From assembly GCF_021129195.1 (NCBI RefSeq), contig NZ_JAJOHW010000044.1, positions 1-40,076 on the forward strand: 40,076 nt of DNA, given 5' to 3'. The translations under genes and the position numbers were made by a program. Under the pieces are notes generated by a model that did no database searches, had not been told where the DNA came from, and saw nothing but the letters and a program-made list of their open reading frames with translations. The DNA comes from Chromobacterium aquaticum (lineage in GTDB: Bacteria > Pseudomonadota > Gammaproteobacteria > Burkholderiales > Chromobacteriaceae). Below, one piece after another: positions 16,552-24,238 of this stretch. Each line of letters begins with the position of its first letter. Position 1 is the first letter of the stretch.

Positions 16552-16598
16552 GCTACTATCCAGCAGCGTAAAACCACAAGATCAAGAAAGATTTGCTC

Positions 16599-17399
16599 AT
16601 GGTCATCTCAAATTCCGCGATAGCACGGCCGCTGCCCAGCGGTTTGTCTGCGAGTCAGCAATGGACATTGCTGGAATGGATTCACCTTGCCGGACAAATC
16701 GAAACCGAAGCCGAGCTCAGGGCTTTCCTTGACCTCATCATCAGCCATGCGCCTTCCGAGCACATCGTCCTGGCCTTGGGACGTGTCAATCAGCAACAGC
16801 AGATCCAGCGCCTGGAACGCGTGCTGAACGTCAGCTATCCGGTCGAATGGACCGAGCAGTACATGAAGGAAAACTACTCGCAGTGCGATCCGATTCTGCG
16901 CATCCACCTGGGGCAGGGTCCGGTGGCGTGGAATGAGCGCTTCAGCCGCGCCAAGGGCAAGGACGAGAAGAAATTCATCGCGGAAGCTTCGTCGGTGGGC
17001 CTGGGTGACGGCCTGAGCTTCAGCGCGGTGTCGCAACGCAACAATCTGGGCTGCATCTTCTCGCTCAGCGGCAGCGAAACCGCCCATGACAGCAATCTGG
17101 TGGCCATGCTGGATTGTCTGACGCCCCATCTGCACCAAGCCGCGGTGCGCGTGGCCAATCTGCCGCCGGCCACTCCCAGCTCCATGCCGCTGTCGCAGCG
17201 CGAATACGACATTTTCCACTGGATGAGCCGCGGCAAGACCAATTGGGAAATCGCCACCATTCTGGACATCAGCGAACGCACGGTGAAATTCCACGTCGCC
17301 AACGTCATCCGCAAGCTGAACGCCAATAACCGCACTCACGCCATCGTGCTTGGCATGCATTTGCTGCCGCCACCCGGCCTGGTCGTCACCGGCCCTTAG
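16599..17399 (+). CDS. cviR: LuxR-type quorum-sensing receptor CviR
   Basis: 266 residues from the ATG at 16599. The N-terminal autoinducer-binding domain (about 20-170) contains LSASQQWTLLEWIH and WTEQYMKENYSQCDPILRIH, with the conserved Trp, Tyr and Asp that contact acyl-homoserine lactones. The C-terminal LuxR helix-turn-helix (about 190-255: PLSQREYDIFHWMSRGKTN, then WEIATILDISERTVKFHVAN) is close to that of C. violaceum CviR as I recall it. CviR binds C6-C10 acyl-HSLs and activates violacein and other genes. It is convergent with cviI, its signal synthase. In this window the obvious CviR target site is the operator upstream of cviI. Confidence 0.93.
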   Translation: MVISNSAIARPLPSGLSASQQWTLLEWIHLAGQIETEAELRAFLDLIISHAPSEHIVLALGRVNQQQQIQRLERVLNVSYPVEWTEQYMKENYSQCDPILRIHLGQGPVAWNERFSRAKGKDEKKFIAEASSVGLGDGLSFSAVSQRNNLGCIFSLSGSETAHDSNLVAMLDCLTPHLHQAAVRVANLPPATPSSMPLSQREYDIFHWMSRGKTNWEIATILDISERTVKFHVANVIRKLNANNRTHAIVLGMHLLPPPGLVVTGP

Positions 17400-17421
17400 C
17401 CCCCGTTCCAACTTTGGATTT

Positions 17422-17539
17422 ACAGGCTAAAGCCTGTTCAAAGGCTGCCATGCGCCATGGAATGTTGCTTGCTGAGCACAGGAACGCGCATTGCCACCGG
17501 CCTTGCCTCGCCCTTGATTCGCTGGGCTTTGAACAGGCT
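17422..17539. repeat. Inverted-repeat element between cviR and cviI
   Basis: AGCCTGTTCAAAG at 17431-17443 is repeated exactly in reverse complement at 17527-17539, so the 109 bp between the two stop codons is bounded by 13-bp perfect inverted repeats. A local hairpin, ACAGGCT-AA-AGCCTGT (17422-17437), overlaps the left arm. The ends resemble, but are not the same as, the GAGCCTGTTTACGATC ends of the repeats found elsewhere in the window. It may be a decayed miniature transposon or a two-way terminator without T-runs. Confidence 0.45.
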
Positions 17540-17556
17540 GTCGCCTTGTTTTTCAA

Positions 17557-18228
17557 TCAGAACGGCATCGAGGCCGCGGCATGCCGCGTTTCAAACTCGT
17601 ACCAGGCGCGGGAGCGCTCCGGCGGCGCCTTGATGCCCTTGCGCAAGCCCAGGATGAACTCCGGCTCCGCCTGCGGCCAATCGACATAGCCCGCCATCGA
17701 CAGCACTCCGCCATCCAGATGCATGGGCACGCCCACCGGCACCACCGGGAAGCCCATGCGCACGATATGCCGGTAGAACACCGGCTCCACCACGAAGTAC
17801 ATCCGCTTGACCCCGCGCAGCAGCGACCACTCCAACAGGCTCAAATACAACAGCCGTCCGGCCTCCCGCATCCGTTGCGGCGAAGCGCGCTTGTCGACGG
17901 CGAAGCGGGTGATTTCTGCCGCGCTCTCGCCCTTGCTGATGCTCTCGCCGGGAGCCAGCAAACGAGAAAACTCTCTCTCTATCATGAAAGGCCGCGTGCC
18001 ATGAGTCAGCCGCACCGAGCCCAACACGCCCTGCGTATCCCTTACCGCCAAATTGTCGGAAAAACCGTCATACTCGTCGCGGTCCAGGCCATCCACGCTA
18101 GGCGCCACCCAGTTCAGTTGCTCACGGAAAACAAGATGGCGAAATTTCAATAAATCGATCTCCCAGTTGGTTCCATTCACTCGATCGACCAACATATCGC
18201 CTAGTCCGATGGGGAAAAAATGCGCCAT
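17557..18228 (-). CDS. cviI: Acyl-homoserine lactone synthase CviI (LuxI family)
   Basis: 223 residues from the ATG at 18228, with AGGAGAG a few bases upstream. LuxI-family invariants are visible: FRHLVFREQLNW (catalytic Arg/Phe/Trp pocket), DRDEYD (two Asp), LGSVRL and AEITRFAVDKRAS (Glu-Thr-Arg). It makes an acyl-HSL from S-adenosylmethionine and acyl-ACP in the cytosol. The stop codon lies 157 bases from that of the convergent cviR. A CviR operator and a matching -10 element upstream predict positive autoregulation of the signal. Confidence 0.93.
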   Translation of the reverse strand: MAHFFPIGLGDMLVDRVNGTNWEIDLLKFRHLVFREQLNWVAPSVDGLDRDEYDGFSDNLAVRDTQGVLGSVRLTHGTRPFMIEREFSRLLAPGESISKGESAAEITRFAVDKRASPQRMREAGRLLYLSLLEWSLLRGVKRMYFVVEPVFYRHIVRMGFPVVPVGVPMHLDGGVLSMAGYVDWPQAEPEFILGLRKGIKAPPERSRAWYEFETRHAAASMPF

Positions 18229-18261
18229 TACTCTCTCCTAGTCCGTTTTTCTTGCGGTGGG

Positions 18262-18309
18262 AGCACTGTAAGTGCTGGTTTCCACAGCGAAATCTGACCA
18301 AATGGACAG
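18262..18309 (-). promoter_or_regulatory. CviR operator (lux box) and cviI promoter
   Basis: CTGACC-AAAT-GGACAG at 18294-18309 matches the reported CviR consensus CTGNCC-N4-GGNCAG at all positions. On the minus strand TACAGT (18270-18265) could serve as -10, giving a start near 18258 and placing the box centre at about -43, the normal position for LuxR-type activators. The palindrome AGCACT-GTA-AGTGCT (18262-18276) overlaps this -10. Confidence 0.82.
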
Positions 18310-18640
18310 GAAATGGAGTTCTATGCCGTGCTAGTGCCTTGGCAAAAAAACCTTTTGGCCGCGCACACAAAAAAGCCACTGCAACCCTTTTTCAATCAAA
18401 AATACATTCAATTGTCATTTGTTGATTTCTGAAATTTCTTACTGTAAGAATATCCTTACTGAAATCAAAAGCTTGCACTACCTCATATCATTCTCATGGC
18501 AAAACAAGTCCTTGAGTGGATGATCTTTTTTCGTAAATAGAAAGAATCCAGTCCTTATTTATTGCTCTAGAGCAAAGACTCTTAAGCCACCGGCGCTTAG
18601 CATCGAGCTGTTTTTTCACCCACCGCGGCAACGTTGCTAA
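18310..18640. other. AT-rich non-coding region between cviI and the nitronate monooxygenase gene
   Basis: No gene seen. It is clearly richer in A/T than its surroundings and contains short symmetrical motifs such as CTTAC-T-GTAAG near 18439. The promoter of the gene at 18641 should lie here, but no single pair of -35/-10 elements stands out. Confidence 0.4.
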
Positions 18641-19822
18641 ATGACCACAAATCTCTCCCGCTATTCCCCGCTCCTGATAGGCGGCCGCGCGCTGCTCCCC
18701 ATCGTGCAAGGCGGCATGGGCATAGGCGTCTCCGCCAAGAGCCTGGCCGGCCATGTCGCCCGCGCTGGCGCGCTGGGCACGGTGGCCAGCGTCGATCTGC
18801 GCCATCTGCACGCCGACCTGGTCGAGCAATCGCAATACGCCGCCGGCCAGGCGGAACTGGACCGGCTCAATCTGATCGCGCTGGATCGCGAGATCCGCGG
18901 CGCGCTGGCCAATGCCCAAGGCCAGGGCATGGTGGCGGTCAATGTGATGAAGGCGGTGGCCTCCTACCCGGACTATGTGCGCCAGGCCTGCGCATCCGGC
19001 GCCGATGCGGTGGTGATGGGCGCCGGCCTACCGCTGGACCTGCCCGAGCTGACCGCCGACTTCCCCAGGGTGGCGCTGATCCCCATCCTGTCCGAGGCAC
19101 GCGGCATCGGCATCGTGCTCAAGCGCTGGATGAAAAAAGGCCGGCTGCCGGACGCCATCGTCATCGAGCATCCCAAGCACGCCGGCGGCCACCTGGGCGC
19201 GGCCAGCATAGGCGAGCTCGACGCCGAGCGCTTCAGCTTCCAGAAGGTGCTGGATGAAACCCGCCAGCTGTTCAAGAGCCTGCAGCTGGAGAGCGAGCGC
19301 ATCCCGCTGATCGTCGCCGGCGGCATCAACAGTTTCGAGAAGATGAAGACCTGCATCCAGGACTTCGGCGCGTCGGCGGTGCAGATCGGCACCGCCTTCG
19401 CCGTTACCCGCGAGGGCGATGCCCACGATAACTTCAAGCGCACGCTGGCCGAGGCCAAGCCGCAGGACATCGCCGAATTCATGAGCGTGGCCGGCCTGCC
19501 GGCGCGCGGCGTGCTGACCCCCTTCCTGAAGAGCTATCTGAAACGCGAAGCCAAGCTGCAGGCCAATGCCAAGGCCGACCCGGCGCGCTGCACCCAGAGC
19601 CTGAACTGTCTGAGCGCCTGCGGCCTGCGCGACGGCGTGGCCAAGATGGGCCAGTTCTGCATCGACCTCAAGCTGGCCGCCGCCTTCCGCGGCGAAGTGA
19701 GCAAGGGCCTGTTCTTCCGCGGCGCCGATCCGCTGCCCTTCGGCGACGCGATGCGCAGCGTCAGCGAAACCATCCGCTATTTCCTGACCGGCGAAAAACC
19801 GGCCGATCTCGCGGCAGGCTGA
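18641..19822 (+). CDS. Nitronate monooxygenase-family flavoprotein
   Basis: 393 residues, a TIM-barrel FMN enzyme of the nitronate monooxygenase / 2-nitropropane dioxygenase family. PIVQGGMGIGVS (about 20-31) is the N-terminal FMN loop, HPKHAGGHLGA (178-188) carries the family's catalytic-site histidine region, and IVAGGIN with AVQIGTAF (224-253) are the phosphate-binding loops. Family members oxidise nitronates such as propionate-3-nitronate, or act in fatty-acid and polyketide chemistry. A C-terminal extension carries four cysteines (C317, C323, C327, C340) in a CX5CX3CX12C arrangement, which could bind a metal or Fe-S cluster. The gene is single, with a terminator just downstream. Confidence 0.8.
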   Translation: MTTNLSRYSPLLIGGRALLPIVQGGMGIGVSAKSLAGHVARAGALGTVASVDLRHLHADLVEQSQYAAGQAELDRLNLIALDREIRGALANAQGQGMVAVNVMKAVASYPDYVRQACASGADAVVMGAGLPLDLPELTADFPRVALIPILSEARGIGIVLKRWMKKGRLPDAIVIEHPKHAGGHLGAASIGELDAERFSFQKVLDETRQLFKSLQLESERIPLIVAGGINSFEKMKTCIQDFGASAVQIGTAFAVTREGDAHDNFKRTLAEAKPQDIAEFMSVAGLPARGVLTPFLKSYLKREAKLQANAKADPARCTQSLNCLSACGLRDGVAKMGQFCIDLKLAAAFRGEVSKGLFFRGADPLPFGDAMRSVSETIRYFLTGEKPADLAAG

Positions 19823-19845
19823 GCCAGCGCTGAACACGCCAACAT

Positions 19846-19874
19846 GAAAAAGCCCCGCATGGCGGGGCTTTTTC
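19846..19874. terminator. Bidirectional terminator between the convergent nitronate monooxygenase and metQ genes
   Basis: GAAAAAGCCCCGC and GCGGGGCTTTTTC form a perfect 13-bp stem with a three-base loop and T-runs on both strands. Confidence 0.9.
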
Positions 19875-19914
19875 GTTCCAACCCGGACAGCCGGGCGGAT
19901 CTTCATCCTGCCGC

Positions 19915-20709
19915 TCAGAACGCCGGGATCACCGCGCCCTGGTACTTGCTCTCGATGAACTTGCGCGCTTCCGGGCTGGCCAGCGCGGCGGCCAGTTTCT
20001 TCACGCCGGCGCTGTCCTTGTTGTCGGCGCGCGCCACCAGCAGATTGGCGTACGGCGAGGTGGTTTCGATGAACAACGCGTCGCGCTTGGGATTGAGCTT
20101 GGCTTCCAGCGCGTAGTTGGCGTTGATCAGCGCCAGATCCACCTGCGGCAGCACGCGCGGCAGCGTTGCGGCTTCCAGTTCCTTGATCTTCACCTGCTTG
20201 GCGTTGGCCGCGATGTCCTTCACCGTCGGATACAGATTTGTGCGGTCCTTCAGCTTGATCACGCCGCCCTGGTCCAGCAGCAGCAAGGCGCGGCCGGCAT
20301 TGGTCGGATCGTTGGGAATGGCCACGGTCGCGCCCTTGGGCAGGTCCGCCACTTTCTTGAACTTGCTGGAGTAGGCGCCGAACGGCTCGATATGCACCGG
20401 CTTGCTGGCCACCACCAGCTTGGTGCCGCGGTCCTTGTTGAACTTGTCCAGGTAGGGAATGTGCTGGAAGAAATTGGCGTCCAGACGCTTCTCGGACACT
20501 TGCAGATTGGGCTGCACGTAGTCGTTGAACACCTTCACCTCCAGCTTGACCCCTTGCTTGGCCAGGGTAGGCTTCAAGGCTTCCAGGATTTCCGCGTGCG
20601 GCACCGGCGACGCGGCCACGGTGACGGTCACCGGCTCGGCGGCCAGCGCTTGCGCGCCCCACAGCGCGGTCACGGCGGTAAAGGCGAAGCGAGCGATATT
20701 CTTTTTCAT
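19915..20709 (-). CDS. metQ: Methionine ABC transporter substrate-binding protein MetQ
   Basis: 264 residues from the ATG at 20709, preceded by GAGGAAA. The NlpA/MetQ family is clear from TVTVAASPVPHAEILEAL, FNDYVQPNLQV and IPNDPTNAGRALLLL. The signal peptide ends ALWGAQALA|AEP, a signal peptidase I site without the lipobox cysteine usual in MetQ lipoproteins, so the protein is predicted to be free in the periplasm. It delivers methionine to MetI-MetN. It is the last gene of the metN-metI-metQ transcript and is separated from metI by a 139-bp mobile repeat. No SAM riboswitch or MetJ box was recognised upstream of metN. Confidence 0.9.
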   Translation of the reverse strand: MKKNIARFAFTAVTALWGAQALAAEPVTVTVAASPVPHAEILEALKPTLAKQGVKLEVKVFNDYVQPNLQVSEKRLDANFFQHIPYLDKFNKDRGTKLVVASKPVHIEPFGAYSSKFKKVADLPKGATVAIPNDPTNAGRALLLLDQGGVIKLKDRTNLYPTVKDIAANAKQVKIKELEAATLPRVLPQVDLALINANYALEAKLNPKRDALFIETTSPYANLLVARADNKDSAGVKKLAAALASPEARKFIESKYQGAVIPAF

Positions 20710-20788
20710 GATGCGATTTCCTCTATTCAACACAATGTTGGGTTCAAATCTCTTGGGTTTTCGATGCGGCTGCAGCGCCGGGCGCTCA

Positions 20789-20927
20789 GAGCCAACTCAC
20801 GATCTCGCGAGCTAAGGCGAGACAAGGCGTTGCGGCTGAGAAAGCGGAATGTACACACGGTACATGAGCATTTCGAAGACAGTTTCAATGCCGTATCGCC
20901 GACGCGCAGCAGATCGTGAACAGGTTC
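20789..20927 (+). mobile_element. 139-bp miniature inverted-repeat element, copy 1 (inside the metNIQ transcript)
   Basis: The ends are GAGCC.....CACGATCTCG (left, partly decayed) and GATCGTGAACAGGTTC (right). It is flanked by TCA (20786-20788) and TCA (20928-20930), a perfect TNA duplication; the right TCA is the stop codon (TGA) of metI on the minus strand. The interior shares GAGACAAGGCGTTGCGGCTG and a GTACACACGGTAC hairpin with copy 4, and its right third with copy 3. It encodes no plausible protein. It separates metI from metQ and must be part of their mRNA. Confidence 0.88.
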
Positions 20928-21605
20928 TCAGCCGCGTTGACAGCGCAGCACCAGCCGATCGCCAAAGCTCTGGATCACTTGCACCAGCACCAGCAGCAAC
21001 AGCACCGTCACCACCATGACCTCGGTCTGGAAGCGCTGGTAGCCGTAGCGCACCGCCAGGTCGCCCAGCCCGCCGCCGCCGATGACGCCGGACATCGCGG
21101 TATAAGACACCAGCGCCACCGTGGTCACCGTCGCCGCGCCCACCAGGCCGGGCAAGGCCTCCGGCAGCAACACATGGCGCACAATCTGCCACAGGCTGGC
21201 GCCCATGGACTGGCTGGCCTCGATCACGCCGCGGTCCACCTCGCGCAGCACGTTTTCCACCAGCCGCGCGAAGAAGGGCGAGGCGCCGGCGACCAGCGGC
21301 GGAATCGCGCCGGCCACGCCTATCGAGGTGCCCACCAGCTTCACCGTCAGCGGGATCATCACGATCAGCAGAATCACGAAAGGCAGGGAGCGGAACACAT
21401 TGATCAGAAAGGACAGCACCGCGTACAAACGCGGCCGCGCCCGCAACTGACCCGGTGACGTCACGTACAGCAGCACGCCCAGCGGCAGGCCGAACACCAC
21501 GGTGAACAATAGCGACGCGCCCAGCATGGTCAGGGTGTCCAGCGTGGCCAGGCCTATCTCCGGCCAGTCCATGCTCAATAATTGCGCCCAATCGAAACCA
21601 TCCAT
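20928..21605 (-). CDS. metI: Methionine ABC transporter permease MetI
   Basis: 225 residues with five or more membrane helices. The permease EAA-type loop is seen around DRGVIEASQSMGASLWQIV, and the family hallmarks SFLINVFRSLPFVILLI and SYTAMSGVIGGGGLGDLA are present. The ATG at 21605 overlaps the metN stop in a TGATG arrangement, so the two are translationally coupled. It forms the membrane channel for methionine (and D-methionine) uptake with MetN. Its stop codon is the insertion point of the downstream repeat. Confidence 0.93.
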   Translation of the reverse strand: MDGFDWAQLLSMDWPEIGLATLDTLTMLGASLLFTVVFGLPLGVLLYVTSPGQLRARPRLYAVLSFLINVFRSLPFVILLIVMIPLTVKLVGTSIGVAGAIPPLVAGASPFFARLVENVLREVDRGVIEASQSMGASLWQIVRHVLLPEALPGLVGAATVTTVALVSYTAMSGVIGGGGLGDLAVRYGYQRFQTEVMVVTVLLLLVLVQVIQSFGDRLVLRCQRG

Positions 21606-22615
21606 CACAGCACCTCGCAACGCACGCCCTGGCGGGCGAATAATTCCGGCAAGCTCTCCAGCGGAGCTTGCGACTCGATCACGCCGGCCACCAATTGGCC
21701 GAACGGCGTGCCCTTGATCTCGGACAGCGTGCCGCTGACCAGATTGAAGCGGGCGCCCGCCTGCTTGCCCACCACGTCCAGCACCGGCTGCAGGGTGGGC
21801 GCGCCGACGAAGGTCAGCTTGATCAGCGGCGCGCCCACGCGCTGCTGCCAGGTCTGACGCGCCTCCTCTTGATACAGCCCGGTTTCCGCCAGCAGGCCGC
21901 GGGTCACTTCATGACGCGGATGCAGGAAGACCTCCAGCACCGGCCCCTGCTCCACCACGCGGCCGTGATCCAGCACCGCCACCTGGTCGCACAGCTGGCG
22001 GATCACCCGCATCTCATGGGTGATCAGCACAATGGTCAGCCCCAGCTGGCGATTGATGTCGGCCAGCAGGGTCAGGATGGAATCCGTGGTTTCCGGGTCC
22101 AGCGCCGAGGTCGCCTCATCGCACAGCAACAGTTCGGGATGATTGGCCAGCGCGCGGGCGATGCCTACGCGCTGCTTCTGGCCGCCGGACAATTGCGCCG
22201 GATATTTGTCGCGGTGGCCGGCCAGGCCCACCAGCGCCAACAGTTCTTCCACTCGGGCATCCATCTGGGCCGCGCTGACGCCGCCGGCCAATTCCAGCGG
22301 GAAGCGCACATTGGCGGCCACGGTGCGCGACTTCAACAGATTGAAATGCTGGAACACCATGCCGATGCGCTGGCGGCGCAGCTGCAGCTGCCGGCTGTCC
22401 AGCGCGGTCAGCTCGGTATCGCCCAGGCGCACCGCGCCGCGGTCCGGCCGCTCCAGCAGGTTCAGGCAGCGCACCAGGGTGCTCTTGCCGGCGCCGGAAC
22501 GGCCGATGATGCCGAACACCTCGCCCTTGGCCACTTTCAGGCTGACATCGTCCAGGGCCAGCACTTCGCGTCCATCCACGCGGTAATGTTTGTATAAGTT
22601 TTCTATCGCAATCAT
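21605..22615 (-). CDS. metN: Methionine ABC transporter ATP-binding protein MetN
   Basis: 336 residues. The Walker A motif is GRSGAGKST (38-46), the signature is LSGGQKQRVGIARAL and Walker B is LLLCDEATSALDP. A C-terminal NIL domain (about 265-336), which senses methionine in E. coli MetN and inhibits transport, is present. The ATG at 22615 is chosen because MIAIENLYKHY begins the conserved domain; an upstream ATG at 22645 adds ten poorly conserved residues. It is the first gene of metNIQ. Confidence 0.93.
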   Translation of the reverse strand: MIAIENLYKHYRVDGREVLALDDVSLKVAKGEVFGIIGRSGAGKSTLVRCLNLLERPDRGAVRLGDTELTALDSRQLQLRRQRIGMVFQHFNLLKSRTVAANVRFPLELAGGVSAAQMDARVEELLALVGLAGHRDKYPAQLSGGQKQRVGIARALANHPELLLCDEATSALDPETTDSILTLLADINRQLGLTIVLITHEMRVIRQLCDQVAVLDHGRVVEQGPVLEVFLHPRHEVTRGLLAETGLYQEEARQTWQQRVGAPLIKLTFVGAPTLQPVLDVVGKQAGARFNLVSGTLSEIKGTPFGQLVAGVIESQAPLESLPELFARQGVRCEVL

Positions 22616-22832
22616 GTCTTGCCTCTGATCTCGCCGTCCGTCCACGCCACTGCCTGGCGATTGCGATCCAGTCTATAAGCAAGTCACATAAAACCTAAAG
22701 AACTATGAATTTGCCCATTTATTCAAATTAGAAATATAACGAGCAAATCGCCGCGGATTTGACCCTATCCATCCCAGCCGCCGGGGATTTTTGCTACATT
22801 GCTCTTTTGCCCGAATACCGATACAGCACGTC

Positions 22833-24188
22833 ATGACCGCCTTTACCAGCTGCAACCCCGCCACAGGAGAAGTCGTCTACACCCGCGCCGCCTGGCCGGA
22901 ATCCCAATTGCCCGTCGCGCTCGCGCAGTTGCGCGCGGCCCAGCGCCGCTGGCGCGCGCAAAGCGTGGCCGAGCGCGCCGCGCAATTGCTGCGCGTCGCC
23001 GATCAATTGCAGGCCCACCGCGAGGAACTGGCCGGCCTGGTCACGCTGGAAGTGGGCAAGCGCACCGCGGAATGCCTGGCCGAGATCGATAAGTCCGCGC
23101 AATTGATCCGCTATTACGCGCAGCTGGCGCCGGAACTGCTGGCCTCGCTGGAGATTCCCACCCAGGCCAGCCGCAGCGGCGTGGCCTTCGAAGCCCTGGG
23201 CACGGTGCTGGCGGTGATGCCGTGGAACTACCCGATCTGGCAGGTGCTGCGTTTCGCGGTGCCGGCGCTGATGGCCGGCAATGCCTGCCTGGTCAAACCG
23301 GCGCCGTCGGTGCCGCAATCCACTCAGCGTCTGCTGGAACTGGCGCGCGCCGCCGGCCTGGAGACGCTGGAAGTGGCCTGGATAGACCATGACCAGGTGG
23401 AAGAAGCCATCCGCCAGTGCGACGCTGTTGCCTTCACCGGCTCCACTCAGACCGGGCGCGCCATCGCGGCGCTGGCCGGCCGCCATCTGAAGAAAACCGT
23501 GCTGGAACTGGGCGGTAGCAATCCCTTCATCGTGCTGGCCGACGCCGATATCGCCGCCGCCGCGCAGGACGCCGCCAACTCCCGTTTCCGCGACGCCGGC
23601 CAAAGCTGCAACGCTGCCAAGCGCATGATTCTGGTGCCGGAGATCGCCGACGCCTTCATCGCCGCCTTCTGCGCCGAGGCCGCCAAGCTGCGCGCCGGCG
23701 ATCCGCGCCACCCGGCCACCACCTTGTCGCCGCTGACCCGCGCCGATCTGCGCGAGGCCTTGCACGCCCAGGTGCTGGACGCCGCCGCCCACGGCGCCGA
23801 GCTGCGCCTGGGCGGCCAGATGCCGGTCACGCCCGGCTTCTTCTACCCGGCCACGGTGCTGGACCGGGTCAATCCGGACTGCCGCGTCTACCACGAGGAA
23901 GTATTCGGCCCGGTGGCCAGCATCTTGCGCGCGCGCGACGAGGCCGACGCGCTGCGCCTGGCCAACGACACCCCGTTCGGCCTGGGCGCCAGCATCTACA
24001 GCGCGGACAAGGAACGCGCTTGGGCGCTGGCGCGCCAGATCGAGGCCGGCAGCGTGTTCATCAATCGCCACACCAGCTCGGACCTGCGCCTGCCTTTCGG
24101 CGGCGTCAAATCCTCGGGCTATGGCCGCGAGCTGTCCGAGTTCGGCTTGTACGAGTTCGTCAACGTCAAGACCTACTGGCAGAAGTAG
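22833..24188 (+). CDS. sad: Succinate-semialdehyde dehydrogenase, Sad/YneI type
   Basis: 451 residues of the aldehyde dehydrogenase superfamily, closely resembling E. coli Sad (YneI) in PWNYPIWQVLRFAVPALMAG, LELGGSNPFIV and the C-terminal PFGGVKSSGYGRELSEFG. Catalytic Cys is C259 (in DAGQSCNAAKR) and general-base Glu is E225; the oxyanion Asn is N132. It oxidises succinate semialdehyde (and perhaps other aldehydes) to the acid with NAD(P)+. The start is ATG 22833. It is probably co-transcribed with the AraC-type regulator 50 bases downstream. No 4-aminobutyrate transaminase is adjacent. Confidence 0.83.
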   Translation: MTAFTSCNPATGEVVYTRAAWPESQLPVALAQLRAAQRRWRAQSVAERAAQLLRVADQLQAHREELAGLVTLEVGKRTAECLAEIDKSAQLIRYYAQLAPELLASLEIPTQASRSGVAFEALGTVLAVMPWNYPIWQVLRFAVPALMAGNACLVKPAPSVPQSTQRLLELARAAGLETLEVAWIDHDQVEEAIRQCDAVAFTGSTQTGRAIAALAGRHLKKTVLELGGSNPFIVLADADIAAAAQDAANSRFRDAGQSCNAAKRMILVPEIADAFIAAFCAEAAKLRAGDPRHPATTLSPLTRADLREALHAQVLDAAAHGAELRLGGQMPVTPGFFYPATVLDRVNPDCRVYHEEVFGPVASILRARDEADALRLANDTPFGLGASIYSADKERAWALARQIEAGSVFINRHTSSDLRLPFGGVKSSGYGRELSEFGLYEFVNVKTYWQK

Positions 24189-24238
24189 TCCCGCGCGCAG
24201 CGCACGCGGAATGTTCAGTCGTCCGCCATGTCTTTATC

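Noticed and set aside
16535-16732. Small frame overlapping the start of cviR, preceded by AAGGAG
   Set aside because: The spacing to the AAGGAG is 12 bases, the product has no recognisable features, and it overlaps conserved cviR codons.
18479-18500. Fur-box-like ATATCATTCTCAT upstream of the nitronate monooxygenase gene
   Set aside because: Only about half of the 7-1-7 consensus positions match.
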